Origin: Nannocystis sp.
Lineage (GTDB): Bacteria > Myxococcota_A > Polyangia > Nannocystales > Nannocystaceae
Assembly (NCBI RefSeq): GCF_016714285.1
Contig: NZ_JADJNN010000004.1
Span: 124,001-188,000, forward strand
Reading direction: 5' to 3'
DNA: 64,000 nucleotides
In this document: piece by piece, positions 44,745 through 53,547 of the stretch
Numbering within the stretch: the stretch's first letter is position 1
How the letters are laid out: every line of letters starts with the position of its first letter
Notes under the pieces: model-generated
Told to the model about the DNA's origin: nothing
Seen by the model: only the letters and a program-made list of their open reading frames with translations
Databases searched by the model: none
Position numbers and translations under genes: made by a program

Positions 44745-45958
44745 TGGCTTTCTCGCTCCGCTCCTGCCTGCTCGCCTCAACCACGCTGGCCGCGCTGACC
44801 GGCTGCGGCGGCAGTAACACCGCCGACGCGCTCATCGGCCCCGAGGGCGGCGTGGTCGCCCACGACGACGGCGTCACGCTCACCGTCCCGGCCGGCGCCC
44901 TGCTCGTGACCCGCCAGATCATCATCCGTCCCAGCGACGAGAAGCTCTCGCGCGGCAACTTCGAACAGGTCGGCGACGCCTACCTCATCGAGCCCCGCGA
45001 CCTCGAGTTCCGCGTGCCTGCCGAGCTCACCTTCGACACCGACGTCTCGGAGAAGCCCACGGTGCTGCTCAAGCCCGGCGAGACCCGCGTCATCGCCTAC
45101 AACTCCTCCGACGACAAGCCCACCGCGTACATCGGCACGCTCGGCGTGGTCGCGGCCGCCAAGGGCTCCGAGCCCAGCGTCATCGTCGACAGCCCCAAGC
45201 TCTCGCGCACCCCCGAAGGCACCGATCTCAAGGCCGCCGCCATCGACGTGGCCGAGATCAAGGTCACCCCGAAAGGCATCAGCAGCGTCGACGTCGGCTT
45301 CACCGCCTTCGACATGAGCGGCGAGTCCAAGGCCCTGCTCAACGGCGACGGCACCTTCTATTGCGGCTTCCAACTCGGCGCCGTCCTGGGCGCCAGCAAG
45401 ATCGGCGGCTGCTCGAGCAACCTCACCAGCGGCATCCTGCAGCTCAACAGCCCGCAGGCCACCATCGAGGTCCTGCCCTTCCTGATCGGCAAGCTCGAGC
45501 GCCCCGTCATCGTCGAGGTCCAGGTCGGCACCGGCGACCTCGTCATCAGCGCCGGCTACTTCCCCTTCAACACCTCGAGCTGCTTCCTCGAGAGCTGCTC
45601 CGGTCACGGCACCTGCGCCGACTCCGGCGGCACAGCCTCGTGCACCTGTGAGCCCGGCTACGCCCCCGGCGACCTGCCCCTCAGCTGCGACTGCGTCCCC
45701 CAGTGCGAGGGCAAGCAGTGTGGCAACGACGCGTGCGGCGGTCAGTGTGGCGGCTGCAACAACGACACCCACACCTGCAACTACGACAACGGCCAGTGCG
45801 AACCTCTCCCGCCGCCGGAGTCGACCGGCACGCCCGAGACGACCACCGGCGACGGCACCACCACCGGGATGCCAGGCACGACCACCGGTGACGGCAGCAC
45901 CACCAACGACAGCACCACCAGCGGCAGCAGCGGTGGCACTGGCACTACCACCCTCTGA
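44744..45958 (+). CDS. Lipoprotein with ZU5-like domain, EGF-like Cys module and Thr-rich tail
   Basis: A 404-residue lipoprotein. Cys21 ends the lipobox (LAALTGC). Residues 27-65 resemble the start of a ZU5 domain (ALIGPEGGVVAHDDGVTLTV, PAGALLVTRQIIIRPS). A beta-rich middle follows. An EGF-like module (CSGHGTCADSGGTASCTCEP) and a further Cys cluster (CVPQCEGKQCGNDACGGQCG) precede a Thr/Gly/Ser tail (TTTGDGTTTGMPGTTTGDG) ending at 404. Here the low-complexity region is C-terminal, unlike the other lipoproteins of this window. It overlaps the DUF434 stop by one base, so the two are co-translated despite different compartments. Confidence 0.8.
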   Translation: MAFSLRSCLLASTTLAALTGCGGSNTADALIGPEGGVVAHDDGVTLTVPAGALLVTRQIIIRPSDEKLSRGNFEQVGDAYLIEPRDLEFRVPAELTFDTDVSEKPTVLLKPGETRVIAYNSSDDKPTAYIGTLGVVAAAKGSEPSVIVDSPKLSRTPEGTDLKAAAIDVAEIKVTPKGISSVDVGFTAFDMSGESKALLNGDGTFYCGFQLGAVLGASKIGGCSSNLTSGILQLNSPQATIEVLPFLIGKLERPVIVEVQVGTGDLVISAGYFPFNTSSCFLESCSGHGTCADSGGTASCTCEPGYAPGDLPLSCDCVPQCEGKQCGNDACGGQCGGCNNDTHTCNYDNGQCEPLPPPESTGTPETTTGDGTTTGMPGTTTGDGSTTNDSTTSGSSGGTGTTTL

Positions 45959-46335
45959 TCACAGCGCGTAGCGGCCCGAACGCCGGTACACGCGATCCCT
46001 GTGAGCTAGAACGCGGTCGCAGGCCCGCATGCCGCGACCCCGCAAGCCGAGCCCCCAATCCGAGCCGCCCCGGCGGCGCTGCGGTGGCCGACTGCCCCCA
46101 GCGACGCCAAAATTCCTGTCCTAAAGGCCAGGTTCATGTGCACCAAGGCCGCACATGCGCGCCGCCGACCACCCCCGACTCCGCGCTCCACGGCCTCCCA
46201 TGCGGCCCTGCGCGGCGGAGGCGACTTGCAGCGCCGGACAAAGCCTGCGTAAGATGCGTCGTGGCTCTCCACGCCCGCTAACGGCGTAGGGCCAGCACTA
46301 ACCCAGTTCTTCGCCAGTTCTTCGATGGGAGCCGA
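45959..46335. other. 377-base intergenic region
   Basis: No open frame with local codon character is present on either strand. A weak inverted repeat (GGTCGC/GCGACC) occurs near 46013-46040. GC is somewhat lower from about 46110 on. A possible promoter for the diheme gene is at 46226-46255 (TTGCAG, 18 bases, TAAGAT). Confidence 0.4.
46226..46255 (+). promoter_or_regulatory. Candidate sigma-70-type promoter of the diheme/DUF1501 pair
   Basis: TTGCAG at 46226-46231 and TAAGAT at 46250-46255 with an 18-base spacer, 80 bases upstream of ATG 46336. Confidence 0.3.
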
Positions 46336-48639
46336 ATGATGTCACGTTCGCATCCGACACGAGCCAGAGGCCTGGTCACGAGCGCCGCGCTCGTCACCCT
46401 GTTCAGCACCGGAGCATCACTCGGGCTCTCGGGATGCGGTGAGGACAAGGACGGGACCTGCGTCCCGACCACCGAGTTCTTCCGCGCGGAGGTCTGGAAG
46501 CCGACGCTGGCCGCCAAGTGCCTCGCCTGTCACACCAGCGCCGGCGCCGCCAAGCACACCAAGTTCATCCTCCAGCCCGAAGAGGTCTCCGGTTATCTCG
46601 ACGCCAACCTCAAGGTGATGCAGGACCTCGCCCGCTACGAGGTCGACGGCGCGAAGCTGCTGCTGATCAAGCCGACCCAGGGCGGCGGCGTCACCCACGG
46701 CGGCGGCGAGCAGCTCAAGACCGGCACCCCGGAGTACGACGCGCTGGTCGAGCTCCTCGACCGCTTCGACAACCCGGTCGACTGCGAGGACCAGATCAAC
46801 GTCGGCAGCTACTTCGACGGCATCGAGCAGCTCAACGAGGTCGAGACCCTGCGCAAGGCCACCCTCTCGCTCGCCGGCCGCCTGCCGACCATCGAGGAGG
46901 TCGAGCAGGTCCGCGACTTCGGCATCGACTCCCTCGATCCAGTGCTCGACGCGGTCATGAAGGAGGACGCCTTCTACGACCGCCTCACCGAGATCTTCAA
47001 CGACACCCTCCTGACCGACCGCTACATCAACAACACGGACGCCGTCGGCCTGCTCAACCCGGAGCGCTTCCCATCGTACTGGTTCGACACCATCGAGGAC
47101 GACGACCAGCGCAACCAGGTCGCCTACTACACCAACGTCGGCATCGCCCGCGAGGCCCTGAACCTCATCAACTACGTCGTCCGCAACGACCGGCCCTACA
47201 CCGAGATCCTCACCGCCGACTACCAGATGTTCACGCCCTTCTCGGCGAAGAGCTACGGCGTCAAGGTCGACTTCAAGGACAAGAATGACCCGTGGGAGGC
47301 CGCCCCCGGCAAGATCCCGGGCGTCCCGCACGCCGGCGTGCTGACGACCCAGATGTTCCTCAACCGCTTCCCGACCACGCCGACCAACCGCAACCGCGCC
47401 CGCGCCCGCGTCGTCTTCAAGTTCTTCCTCGACACCGACATCCTCAAGATCGGCGACCGCCCGCTCGACCCGAGCGCCATCATCACGGTCAACCCGACGA
47501 TGAACAACCCGAGCTGCATCGTCTGCCACCAGCTGATCGACCCGCTCGCGGCCACCTTCCAGAACTACCAGGCCGACAACGCCTACACCCCGCTCAAGAC
47601 CACCGACCAGATGACCTGGTTCCCGGACATGCGCCTGCCCGGCTTCGGCGACATCCAGCTCCCCGAGGGCCAGGAGTCGACCTCCGAGCAGTGGCTTGCC
47701 AAGCAGGTCATCGCCGACGACCGCTTCGCCCGCTCCGCGGTGCGCATCGTGTGGAAGGGCCTCACCGGCCAGGACTTCCTGTCCGAGCCCTTCGACGCCG
47801 CCCAGCCCGACTACGTCGAGGCCCTCAACGCCTTCCAGGTCCAGGACCGCGTCATCGCCTCGATCGCCAGCAAGCTGCGCGACAACAACTACAACCTCAA
47901 GATCGTCTTCAAGGAGATCATCAAGACGGATTACTTCCGGGCCAAGAACTTCAAGGGTGAGCTCGACGAGACCCGCAAGAACGAGCTCGCCGACCTGGCC
48001 ACCGCCCAGTACCTCGGGCCGGAGCAGCTCAACCGCAAGATCACCGCGGTCACCGGCTACCCGTGGCGGCCCCAGCCCGACGCCCAGGATCTGCTGATCA
48101 ACGAGAACGAGTACCGCATCTTTTACGGCGGCATCGACTCCAACTCGATCACCCAGCGCATCACCGACCCGAACGGCATCATGGCCAACATCTCGCTGCG
48201 CATGGCGAACGAGATGTCCTGCCTCTCGACGGCGCACGACTTCGCCGAGGACCCGTCCGACCGCCTGCTCTTCCCGTACGTCGAGACCGGCTTCATCCCC
48301 GAGGACGGCAACGGCTTCTCGGTCCCCGCCGTCAACGACGCCATCCGCGCCAACATCCAGCACCTCTACGACCACGTGCTCGGCGAGCGCTACGACCTCT
48401 CCGATCCCGAGATCACCGAGGTCTACAACCTGTTCGTCACCATCTGGAAGGACGGCAAGAACAACGTCGCCGCCGGCACCTACTCGGCGGACCTCGGCAA
48501 CTGCCGCGCCACCAACGACTACTGGACCGGCGCGGACCTGGCGGAACGCGCCATCACTCAGGACCCCGACTACACGGTCCGCGCCTGGATGGGCGTGCTG
48601 ACCTACATGCTGTCGGACTACAAGTTCTTGCACGAATAG
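46336..48639 (+). CDS. Exported diheme protein of the planctomycete-cytochrome (DUF1549/DUF1592-like) group
   Basis: A 767-residue predicted lipoprotein (lipobox SLGLSGC, Cys34). Two c-type heme-binding motifs are visible: CLACH at residues 62-66 and CIVCH at 394-398. Between them lies a helical domain with LRKATLSLAGRLPTIEEVEQ, the opening typical of DUF1549-like proteins, and VFKFFLDTDILKIGDRPLDP just before the second heme site. The C-terminal half resembles DUF1553/DUF1585-type sequence. Two adjacent ATGs are possible starts. The next gene, a DUF1501 protein with its own RBS, follows after 11 bases; such pairs recur in Planctomycetes and Myxococcota. An exported redox or polymer-related role is inferred. 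Confidence 0.82.
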   Translation: MMSRSHPTRARGLVTSAALVTLFSTGASLGLSGCGEDKDGTCVPTTEFFRAEVWKPTLAAKCLACHTSAGAAKHTKFILQPEEVSGYLDANLKVMQDLARYEVDGAKLLLIKPTQGGGVTHGGGEQLKTGTPEYDALVELLDRFDNPVDCEDQINVGSYFDGIEQLNEVETLRKATLSLAGRLPTIEEVEQVRDFGIDSLDPVLDAVMKEDAFYDRLTEIFNDTLLTDRYINNTDAVGLLNPERFPSYWFDTIEDDDQRNQVAYYTNVGIAREALNLINYVVRNDRPYTEILTADYQMFTPFSAKSYGVKVDFKDKNDPWEAAPGKIPGVPHAGVLTTQMFLNRFPTTPTNRNRARARVVFKFFLDTDILKIGDRPLDPSAIITVNPTMNNPSCIVCHQLIDPLAATFQNYQADNAYTPLKTTDQMTWFPDMRLPGFGDIQLPEGQESTSEQWLAKQVIADDRFARSAVRIVWKGLTGQDFLSEPFDAAQPDYVEALNAFQVQDRVIASIASKLRDNNYNLKIVFKEIIKTDYFRAKNFKGELDETRKNELADLATAQYLGPEQLNRKITAVTGYPWRPQPDAQDLLINENEYRIFYGGIDSNSITQRITDPNGIMANISLRMANEMSCLSTAHDFAEDPSDRLLFPYVETGFIPEDGNGFSVPAVNDAIRANIQHLYDHVLGERYDLSDPEITEVYNLFVTIWKDGKNNVAAGTYSADLGNCRATNDYWTGADLAERAITQDPDYTVRAWMGVLTYMLSDYKFLHE

Positions 48640-48650
48640 GAGGTGTGACC

Positions 48651-49961
48651 ATGGACCGTCGTCAATTTCTCAGCCTTGCATCCCTTGCCGGTCTCGCAGT
48701 CGCATCGACCGACGCCTTCGGCCGCCCTGGCACCCTCGGCGCCGGCAAGACCCCGATCTCGGAGGCCTACAAGGGCCCCCTGTACATCATGGTCAACACC
48801 GGCGGCGGGTGGGACCCGACCTCGCTGTGCGACCCGAAGGGGTCGGCCAGCCCGGACGACCCCGACGCGATGAACCGCTCGTACCTCACCAAGGACATCG
48901 GCGTCACGCCGAGCGGCATCCGCTACGCCCCGCTCGGCGACATGGACCGTCCGAACTACTTCCGTGACTTCTTCGAGAAGCACGACAAGCAGCTCCTGGT
49001 CCTGAACGGCGTCGACGTCGCCACCAACGGCCACGACACGGGCAACCGCCACACCTGGTCGGGCCGCCTCGCCGAGGGCTACCCGAGCTTCGCCGCCCTG
49101 GTCGCCGCCGTGTACGGCCGCGACCTGGCGATGAGCTACCTCAGCTTCGGCGGCTACGACGAGACGCAGGGCCAGGTCGCCCGCACGCGCAGCGGCAACA
49201 CGCAGGCCCTCGCCCGCATCGCCTATCCGGACCGTGCCAACCCGGACGACGAGATGTCGCAGTTTCACTCGACCTACGCCGCCAAGGCGATCCTCGACGC
49301 GCAGAACGCCCGCAAGGACCGCCTGCTCGCCCGGGAGCAGCTCCCGCGCGTGCAGCGTGCCGTCGGCGTCATGTACGCCTCGCGCACCGGCTCCAACGAG
49401 CTCAAGAAGCTGCAGCAGTTCCTCCCGGAGATGCTCGACAACTCCGGCAACGGCCTGCTGCGCCAGATCCAGGTCGCGATGGCGGCCTACCGCGCCGGCA
49501 TCACCGTCGCTGTCAACCTCGACATCGGCGGCTTCGACACCCACGGCCACCACGACGCCAACCACATCCCGCGCCTCCTGCAGGTGCTCGAGGGCCTGAA
49601 CTTCATCGGCGAGGAGGCCGAGCGCCAGAAGATCAGCGGCAACTACGTGTGCATGGTCGGCTCCGACTTCGGCCGCACGCCCGGCTACAACGACACCGAC
49701 GGCAAGGACCACTGGGCGGTCACCAGCGTCATCGCCTTCGGCAAGGGCATCAAGGGCGGCCGCGTCCTCGGCGGCACCGACGACCGCCACAACGTGCTCA
49801 CCGTCAACACCAAGACGGTCACGCCCGACGAGAAGGGCATCCGCCTCGAGCCCAAGCACATCCACCAGAACCTGCGCCGCCTGGCCGGCATCGACAAGGA
49901 CGAGCTGATGAACTTCTATCCGCTGGCGATCCCGGCCGAGGAAGACCTCAAGCTGTTCTAG
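48651..49961 (+). CDS. DUF1501 domain-containing exported protein
   Basis: A 436-residue protein with a Tat-like leader (MDRRQFLSLASLAGLAV). The DUF1501 fold, related to alkaline-phosphatase/sulfatase enzymes, is shown by LYIMVNTGGGWDPTSLCDP, GHDTGNRHTWSGRLAEGYPS, VNLDIGGFDTHGHHD and MVGSDFGRTPGYNDTDGKDHW, which carry the conserved Asp/His metal-site candidates. AGGAGGT lies at 48638-48644, overlapping the stop of the diheme gene, and fixes the start. It is followed by two strong stem-loops, marking the end of the operon. Catalytic activity is not established for the family. Confidence 0.9.
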   Translation: MDRRQFLSLASLAGLAVASTDAFGRPGTLGAGKTPISEAYKGPLYIMVNTGGGWDPTSLCDPKGSASPDDPDAMNRSYLTKDIGVTPSGIRYAPLGDMDRPNYFRDFFEKHDKQLLVLNGVDVATNGHDTGNRHTWSGRLAEGYPSFAALVAAVYGRDLAMSYLSFGGYDETQGQVARTRSGNTQALARIAYPDRANPDDEMSQFHSTYAAKAILDAQNARKDRLLAREQLPRVQRAVGVMYASRTGSNELKKLQQFLPEMLDNSGNGLLRQIQVAMAAYRAGITVAVNLDIGGFDTHGHHDANHIPRLLQVLEGLNFIGEEAERQKISGNYVCMVGSDFGRTPGYNDTDGKDHWAVTSVIAFGKGIKGGRVLGGTDDRHNVLTVNTKTVTPDEKGIRLEPKHIHQNLRRLAGIDKDELMNFYPLAIPAEEDLKLF

Positions 49962-49971
49962 GACCCTCAGC

Positions 49972-49989
49972 CAGGGGCCAGAGCCCCTG
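49972..49989 (+). terminator. Hairpin after the DUF1501 gene
   Basis: CAGGGGC at 49972-49978 pairs with GCCCCTG at 49983-49989 around CAGA, ten bases past the stop at 49961. It precedes a stronger terminator. Confidence 0.45.
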
Positions 49990-50000
49990 ACGAGCCTGGC

Positions 50001-50020
50001 GAATGCTGACGAATGCTGAC
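50001..50020. repeat. Perfect 10-bp direct repeat
   Basis: GAATGCTGAC occurs twice in immediate succession between two stem-loops downstream of the DUF1501 gene. It could be a slippage product or a small binding site. Confidence 0.6.
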
Positions 50021-50061
50021 GCCCGGAGTCCCCACGAGGACCCCGGGCGTCACTGTCTTTT
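50018..50061 (+). terminator. Intrinsic terminator of the diheme/DUF1501 operon
   Basis: GACGCCCGG at 50018-50026 pairs with CCGGGCGTC at 50043-50051; an inner TCC/GGA extends the stem. ACTGTCTTTTC follows, the best T-tract in this GC-rich window outside the tRNA and histone terminators. Confidence 0.7.
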
Positions 50062-50122
50062 CTCCACTCCCGCGCGCGGTGTTCGCCTGCGAGGGCCTGT
50101 GATAACGTCGACGATCGCGGCC

Positions 50123-52018
50123 ATGGCACCTCGCAGCACCACCCTCCCCGTCCTCCTGGCCCTGTGTGTGGCGCTCCCGACGGCGAGCTGCGGCGGCGAC
50201 GACCCCCGCGGCTCCGCCGACGGCAGCGGCACGGACGGCACAGGCGGCACCCTGCCCACGACGGGCGACGCGACCACCGATACGCCCACCGGTGGCGGCG
50301 CGGACGACTTCGGCCCCGAGTCCGAGTTCGTCCTGCGCCTCAACGACAAGCCCTCCGATCCGCTCCAGCTCAACATGAACAAGGCCGAGGTGGCCGAGCT
50401 CTTCGGCGACACCGCGAAGGACATCGCGCTGATCGAGGTCGAGTCCAAGACCCTCCTGACCCAGACCCTCGACACCATCAAGAACGCCTGCGGCACCGCC
50501 TGGACCGCGGACGACCCCGATCCCAAACACAACTGCGACCTGACCGAGCTCGGCAAGACCTTCAAGGGCCCCGACAACACCTGGAAGTCCAGCCCCGAAT
50601 ATTCGCTGATCCGCATCCTCACGATGACCCCGGCCAACTCGAAGGTGAAGGGCACCTCGATCGCCGGCATGCAGGGCCTCGCCGACGCGCTCGGCATCGG
50701 CGGCGGCTTCGCCCAGATCCTCTCCGAGTCGCTGGGCATCGCCCGCACCGAGGAGTTCATCACCACCCCCGAGCTGGTGCTCGCCCTCCAGCGCAACCTG
50801 CTGGCCACGCACCCGGCCGTCGGCGGCGACGGGAGCACCTTGCCCGTCAACCTCGAGGACGCGCTCAAGGACCTCACCACCCTCAGCACCAAGCTCGGCC
50901 CCGTCGGCAACCACCCCGGCATCCTCGCTCCCGGCTTCCAGACCTACAGCGAGGTCCTCACCGCCGACTTTCGCATGATGGCCGAGGCCGACTCGAACCT
51001 GCGCCTGCTCGACGGCATCGACCTCTCGGTCGGCAAGGACTACATGTCGACGATCGTCGACCTCACCGGGCCGGACTTCGACAACGCGCTCGAGTTCGAC
51101 TTCGAGGACCCCGACAAGTTCTCGATCACCGGCGTCGCCGACAACCCCACCGTCGACATGCGCTTCGCCGTGCGCGAGCACGCGACCTTCATCAACTCGT
51201 GCGCCGGCGACGAGGCCTGCAAGCAGAACCTCCCGGAGAACGAGGCCATGGTCAAGGCCATGTGGCCCGGCTCCGCCTGGGCGATCGACAAGTGGCTGCT
51301 CGAGGCCGTCGTCGTGACCGGCGGCCGCGAGAAGTACAAGAACCGCATGTTCAAGAAGTGCTACGAGGTGCTCTTCACCTGCGCCCTCGGGGCCGAGGTC
51401 TCGATCGGACCGCCCTCGGGCTGGGCCAAGTTCGACGTGTTCCTCAACCTCGGCAACCCGCCCAGGGACCAGTACGTCTGGGAGCTCATCAACGAGGTCG
51501 CCCAGGTCGCCCTCCACACCCCGCCGAGCGGCGACATCCCCGAGGGCCAGGCCAACGTCGAGTTCACGCTCTTCGACATCCCGATCGGCATCACCGGTCC
51601 GCAGGTCGCCGAGGCCGTGCGCCCCTTCCTGCAGCAGCAGGCCGGCAAGATCTCCGAGCTGCTGCTCGGCGACTACAAGAAGAACAACGGCGCCGTCGAC
51701 TTCTACTACCGCCGCGGCGCCGACGGCGTCCCCTACCTCTTCTTCGTCACCGCCGAGGACCTCGCCGACGGCACCCCCGCCGACCTCTACAAGAACCCCG
51801 GCTTCTTCAGCTGCCCCGCCGTGAGCGCCGACTGCAAGGTCTCCACCCTCGAGCTGGGCGACGCCGGCGACACCACCCACGAGAAGGTCAAGCTCGCCCC
51901 CGGCGAGACCACCCTCTACCTGCAGGACGACACCGGCGAGGTCTACCGCGCCGCCTTCAACGTCCCCGACAGCGGCGACCCGGTGGAGATCGGCGTACGC
52001 GTGGCCGCCAAGAAGTAG
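50123..52018 (+). CDS. Large lipoprotein of unknown function
   Basis: A 631-residue lipoprotein. Cys23 ends the lipobox (VALPTASC). A short Gly/Ser/Thr linker to about residue 58 is followed by a large acidic globular part with no low-complexity sequence. Recognisable features are a Cys pair in DDPDPKHNCDLTELGKTF, CAGDEACKQNLPENEAM, and KKCYEVLFTCALGAEVSIG, and a terminal strand-rich domain (DTTHEKVKLAPGETTLYL). I do not recognise the family. The ATG is chosen for its lipobox; 40 in-frame residues upstream are not signal-like. A TAACGT box sits 14 bases before it. Confidence 0.72.
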   Translation: MAPRSTTLPVLLALCVALPTASCGGDDPRGSADGSGTDGTGGTLPTTGDATTDTPTGGGADDFGPESEFVLRLNDKPSDPLQLNMNKAEVAELFGDTAKDIALIEVESKTLLTQTLDTIKNACGTAWTADDPDPKHNCDLTELGKTFKGPDNTWKSSPEYSLIRILTMTPANSKVKGTSIAGMQGLADALGIGGGFAQILSESLGIARTEEFITTPELVLALQRNLLATHPAVGGDGSTLPVNLEDALKDLTTLSTKLGPVGNHPGILAPGFQTYSEVLTADFRMMAEADSNLRLLDGIDLSVGKDYMSTIVDLTGPDFDNALEFDFEDPDKFSITGVADNPTVDMRFAVREHATFINSCAGDEACKQNLPENEAMVKAMWPGSAWAIDKWLLEAVVVTGGREKYKNRMFKKCYEVLFTCALGAEVSIGPPSGWAKFDVFLNLGNPPRDQYVWELINEVAQVALHTPPSGDIPEGQANVEFTLFDIPIGITGPQVAEAVRPFLQQQAGKISELLLGDYKKNNGAVDFYYRRGADGVPYLFFVTAEDLADGTPADLYKNPGFFSCPAVSADCKVSTLELGDAGDTTHEKVKLAPGETTLYLQDDTGEVYRAAFNVPDSGDPVEIGVRVAAKK

Positions 52019-52059
52019 CCAGTGGCGACGAGGCCTGCGCGAGGCGCCGCGCCGACTTG

Positions 52060-52668
52060 CTAGCGCCCGGTCCGCGACAGCCGCTCGTACACCTTCTGCG
52101 CGTCCAGGTGCGCCATCAGCCGCGACAGCGCGTCCTCCAGCAAGCTCTGGAACGCTGGCGAGGTGTCCCGCACCGACCCGATCGGGACCTTCCCCTGGGC
52201 GGTCCCCTGATACACGAACGCGTCCGCCGGGGCCCCGTAGGCCCGGATATGCAGGCTCCACTGCATCCGTGCGTAGGCCCCCGCGACCGTGCTACCCGGC
52301 GCTGGCGGCCCGGCGTAGGTCGAGAGGCTGCCGATCAGCACCTCGCCGGTGAAGAACAGCCCCGCTGGCGCCGGCGCGCTCGGGGCTGCCACGGTCACGC
52401 TCGAGAACACCTGCGACAACGCCCGCTGCAGGTCGCGCTCGACGAACGCATGCAGGCCCGAGACCTCGATCGGCTTGACCCCCTGTCCGGTGGCCGTCAT
52501 CGCGTCGGGCAGCTTCACCGGGTCGAGGACGATGTAGAGCGGGATCTCGATGCGCCGGGTGTCCAGCGGCTGGGGCACGTTCGGCGCCAGCGACCGGGCG
52601 TCCACCGGCTGCATCGCGCAACCAGCCATCATGAGCGCGAAAACAGCGGCGCAGAGCAAACGAAACAT
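52060..52668 (-). CDS. Small lipoprotein
   Basis: A 202-residue lipoprotein with Cys17 in MMAGCAMQP. The mature part (PLDTRRIEIPLYIVLDPVKL, GLHAFVERDLQRALSQVFSS, AGAYARMQWSLHIRAYGAP, LSRLMAHLDAQKVYERL) looks like an alpha/beta domain similar in layout to lipoproteins that assemble at the outer membrane, but I know no family. The ATG 52668 directly precedes the signal peptide. It converges on the large lipoprotein with 41 bases between stops, and starts next to the tRNA terminator. Confidence 0.72.
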   Translation of the reverse strand: MFRLLCAAVFALMMAGCAMQPVDARSLAPNVPQPLDTRRIEIPLYIVLDPVKLPDAMTATGQGVKPIEVSGLHAFVERDLQRALSQVFSSVTVAAPSAPAPAGLFFTGEVLIGSLSTYAGPPAPGSTVAGAYARMQWSLHIRAYGAPADAFVYQGTAQGKVPIGSVRDTSPAFQSLLEDALSRLMAHLDAQKVYERLSRTGR

Positions 52669-52690
52669 GCCCGCGAGCCTACCCCAAATC

Positions 52691-52720
52691 AAAAAGGCCA
52701 GAACGTCGCCGTCCTGACCT
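52691..52720 (-). terminator. Intrinsic terminator of the tRNA gene
   Basis: On the minus strand AGGTCAGGACG and CGTTCTGGCCT form an 11-base stem (two wobble pairs) closed by a GCGA tetraloop and followed by TTTTT. It begins 15 bases beyond the tRNA 3' end. Confidence 0.82.
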
Positions 52721-52734
52721 CTTGATATCTTGCG

Positions 52735-52807
52735 TGAGCCCGGTAGGAATCGAACCTACAACCCAGGGATTAAGAGTCCCTTGCTCTGCCAATTGAGCTA
52801 CGAGCCC
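52735..52807 (-). tRNA. tRNA-Lys (anticodon CTT)
   Basis: The minus strand folds into a 73-base cloverleaf without encoded CCA. The acceptor stem is GGGCTCG with CGGGCTC plus discriminator A, including two G-U pairs. The D arm is GCTC-AATTGGCA-GAGC. The anticodon stem AGGGA/TCCCT encloses CTCTTAA, giving anticodon CTT for codon AAG. The T arm is GTAGG-TTCGAAT-CCTAC. The U-rich terminator lies just downstream. Confidence 0.95.
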
Positions 52808-52825
52808 GCCCTCGAAAGGGGCCTC

Positions 52826-52853
52826 CTTGTACACCAATCCCGGCCGAAGTGAA
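52826..52853 (-). promoter_or_regulatory. Candidate tRNA promoter
   Basis: On the minus strand TTCACT (52848-52853) and TACAAG (52826-52831) are 16 bases apart; the -10 lies 18 bases before the tRNA 5' end. Confidence 0.3.
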
Positions 52854-52900
52854 GCCGCTTTTTCGCGCCGCAAAACCGAGACTTGGGTCACATATTCGGG

Positions 52901-53455
52901 TCACCCGCTCACCGGCGCCAGCGCGATCACGCTGTACGCGATCGCCTGCTCGCGCCCCGGGTTGCGATAGCCGTGGCTCTGGTCCCCGCGAAACACCACC
53001 ACGTCGCCCGCCTCCAGCCGCCACAGCCGCCCCGACTCGCTGAGCTCGACCTCGCCGCGCTCGCAGGTCAGGTACTCGCGGGTCCCCGGCGTGTGCGTGA
53101 TGCCGGTCATGCTGGCGCCCGGCGGCAGCACCACCCGCTCGACCTCGAGGCCGGCGATCGCTTCCGGCAGCAGCCGACGCACCGTCACCTTGCCGCGCTG
53201 ACGCACCGGCAGGCTCGCCGCCGGATAGAACTTCGAGCTCGTGCGCGGCGGGCTGATCAGCTCCTCGAGCGAGACCTGCAGCGCCGTCGCCACCTTGACC
53301 AACACCGCCAGCGTCGGGTTGGCCGCGCCCGACTCGAGGTTCGACCAGGTCGGCCGCGGCACCCCGCTGATCTTGGCCATCTGCTGCTGGGTCAGCCCGC
53401 GGGTCTCGCGGAGCTGGCGGATGTTGTTCGACAGGTGGTCGGCGACCGGGTCCAT
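52901..53455 (-). CDS. XRE-family regulator with C-terminal cupin domain
   Basis: A 184-residue transcription factor. Residues 8-66 are a Cro/C1-type helix-turn-helix (IRQLRETRGLTQQQMAKISG, PRPTWSNLESGAANPTL). Residues about 95-182 form a cupin (VVLPPGASMTGITHTPGTRE, ERGEVELSESGRLWRLEAGD, FRGDQSHGYRNPG) that would bind a small ligand or metal. Such HTH-cupin proteins control catabolic or stress genes. ATG 53455 opens directly into the HTH. It is divergent from the SDR gene with 92 bases between starts; that gap is the likely operator. Confidence 0.9.
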   Translation of the reverse strand: MDPVADHLSNNIRQLRETRGLTQQQMAKISGVPRPTWSNLESGAANPTLAVLVKVATALQVSLEELISPPRTSSKFYPAASLPVRQRGKVTVRRLLPEAIAGLEVERVVLPPGASMTGITHTPGTREYLTCERGEVELSESGRLWRLEAGDVVVFRGDQSHGYRNPGREQAIAYSVIALAPVSG

Positions 53456-53547
53456 GTCGCCACAATGACCGCTTGCCAATCCATCATCAACCCGGACGAC
53501 ACATCAACCGGGCCGCCCCACGCTCCAGACATCCCAAGGAGCTGCGC

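Noticed and set aside
48618..50129. 503-residue minus-strand frame over the DUF1501 gene
   Set aside because: Val/Ala/Gly-rich antisense artefact; the plus strand has a Tat leader, RBS and family motifs.
52679..52891. 70-residue minus-strand frame
   Set aside because: It runs through the tRNA-Lys gene and terminator.
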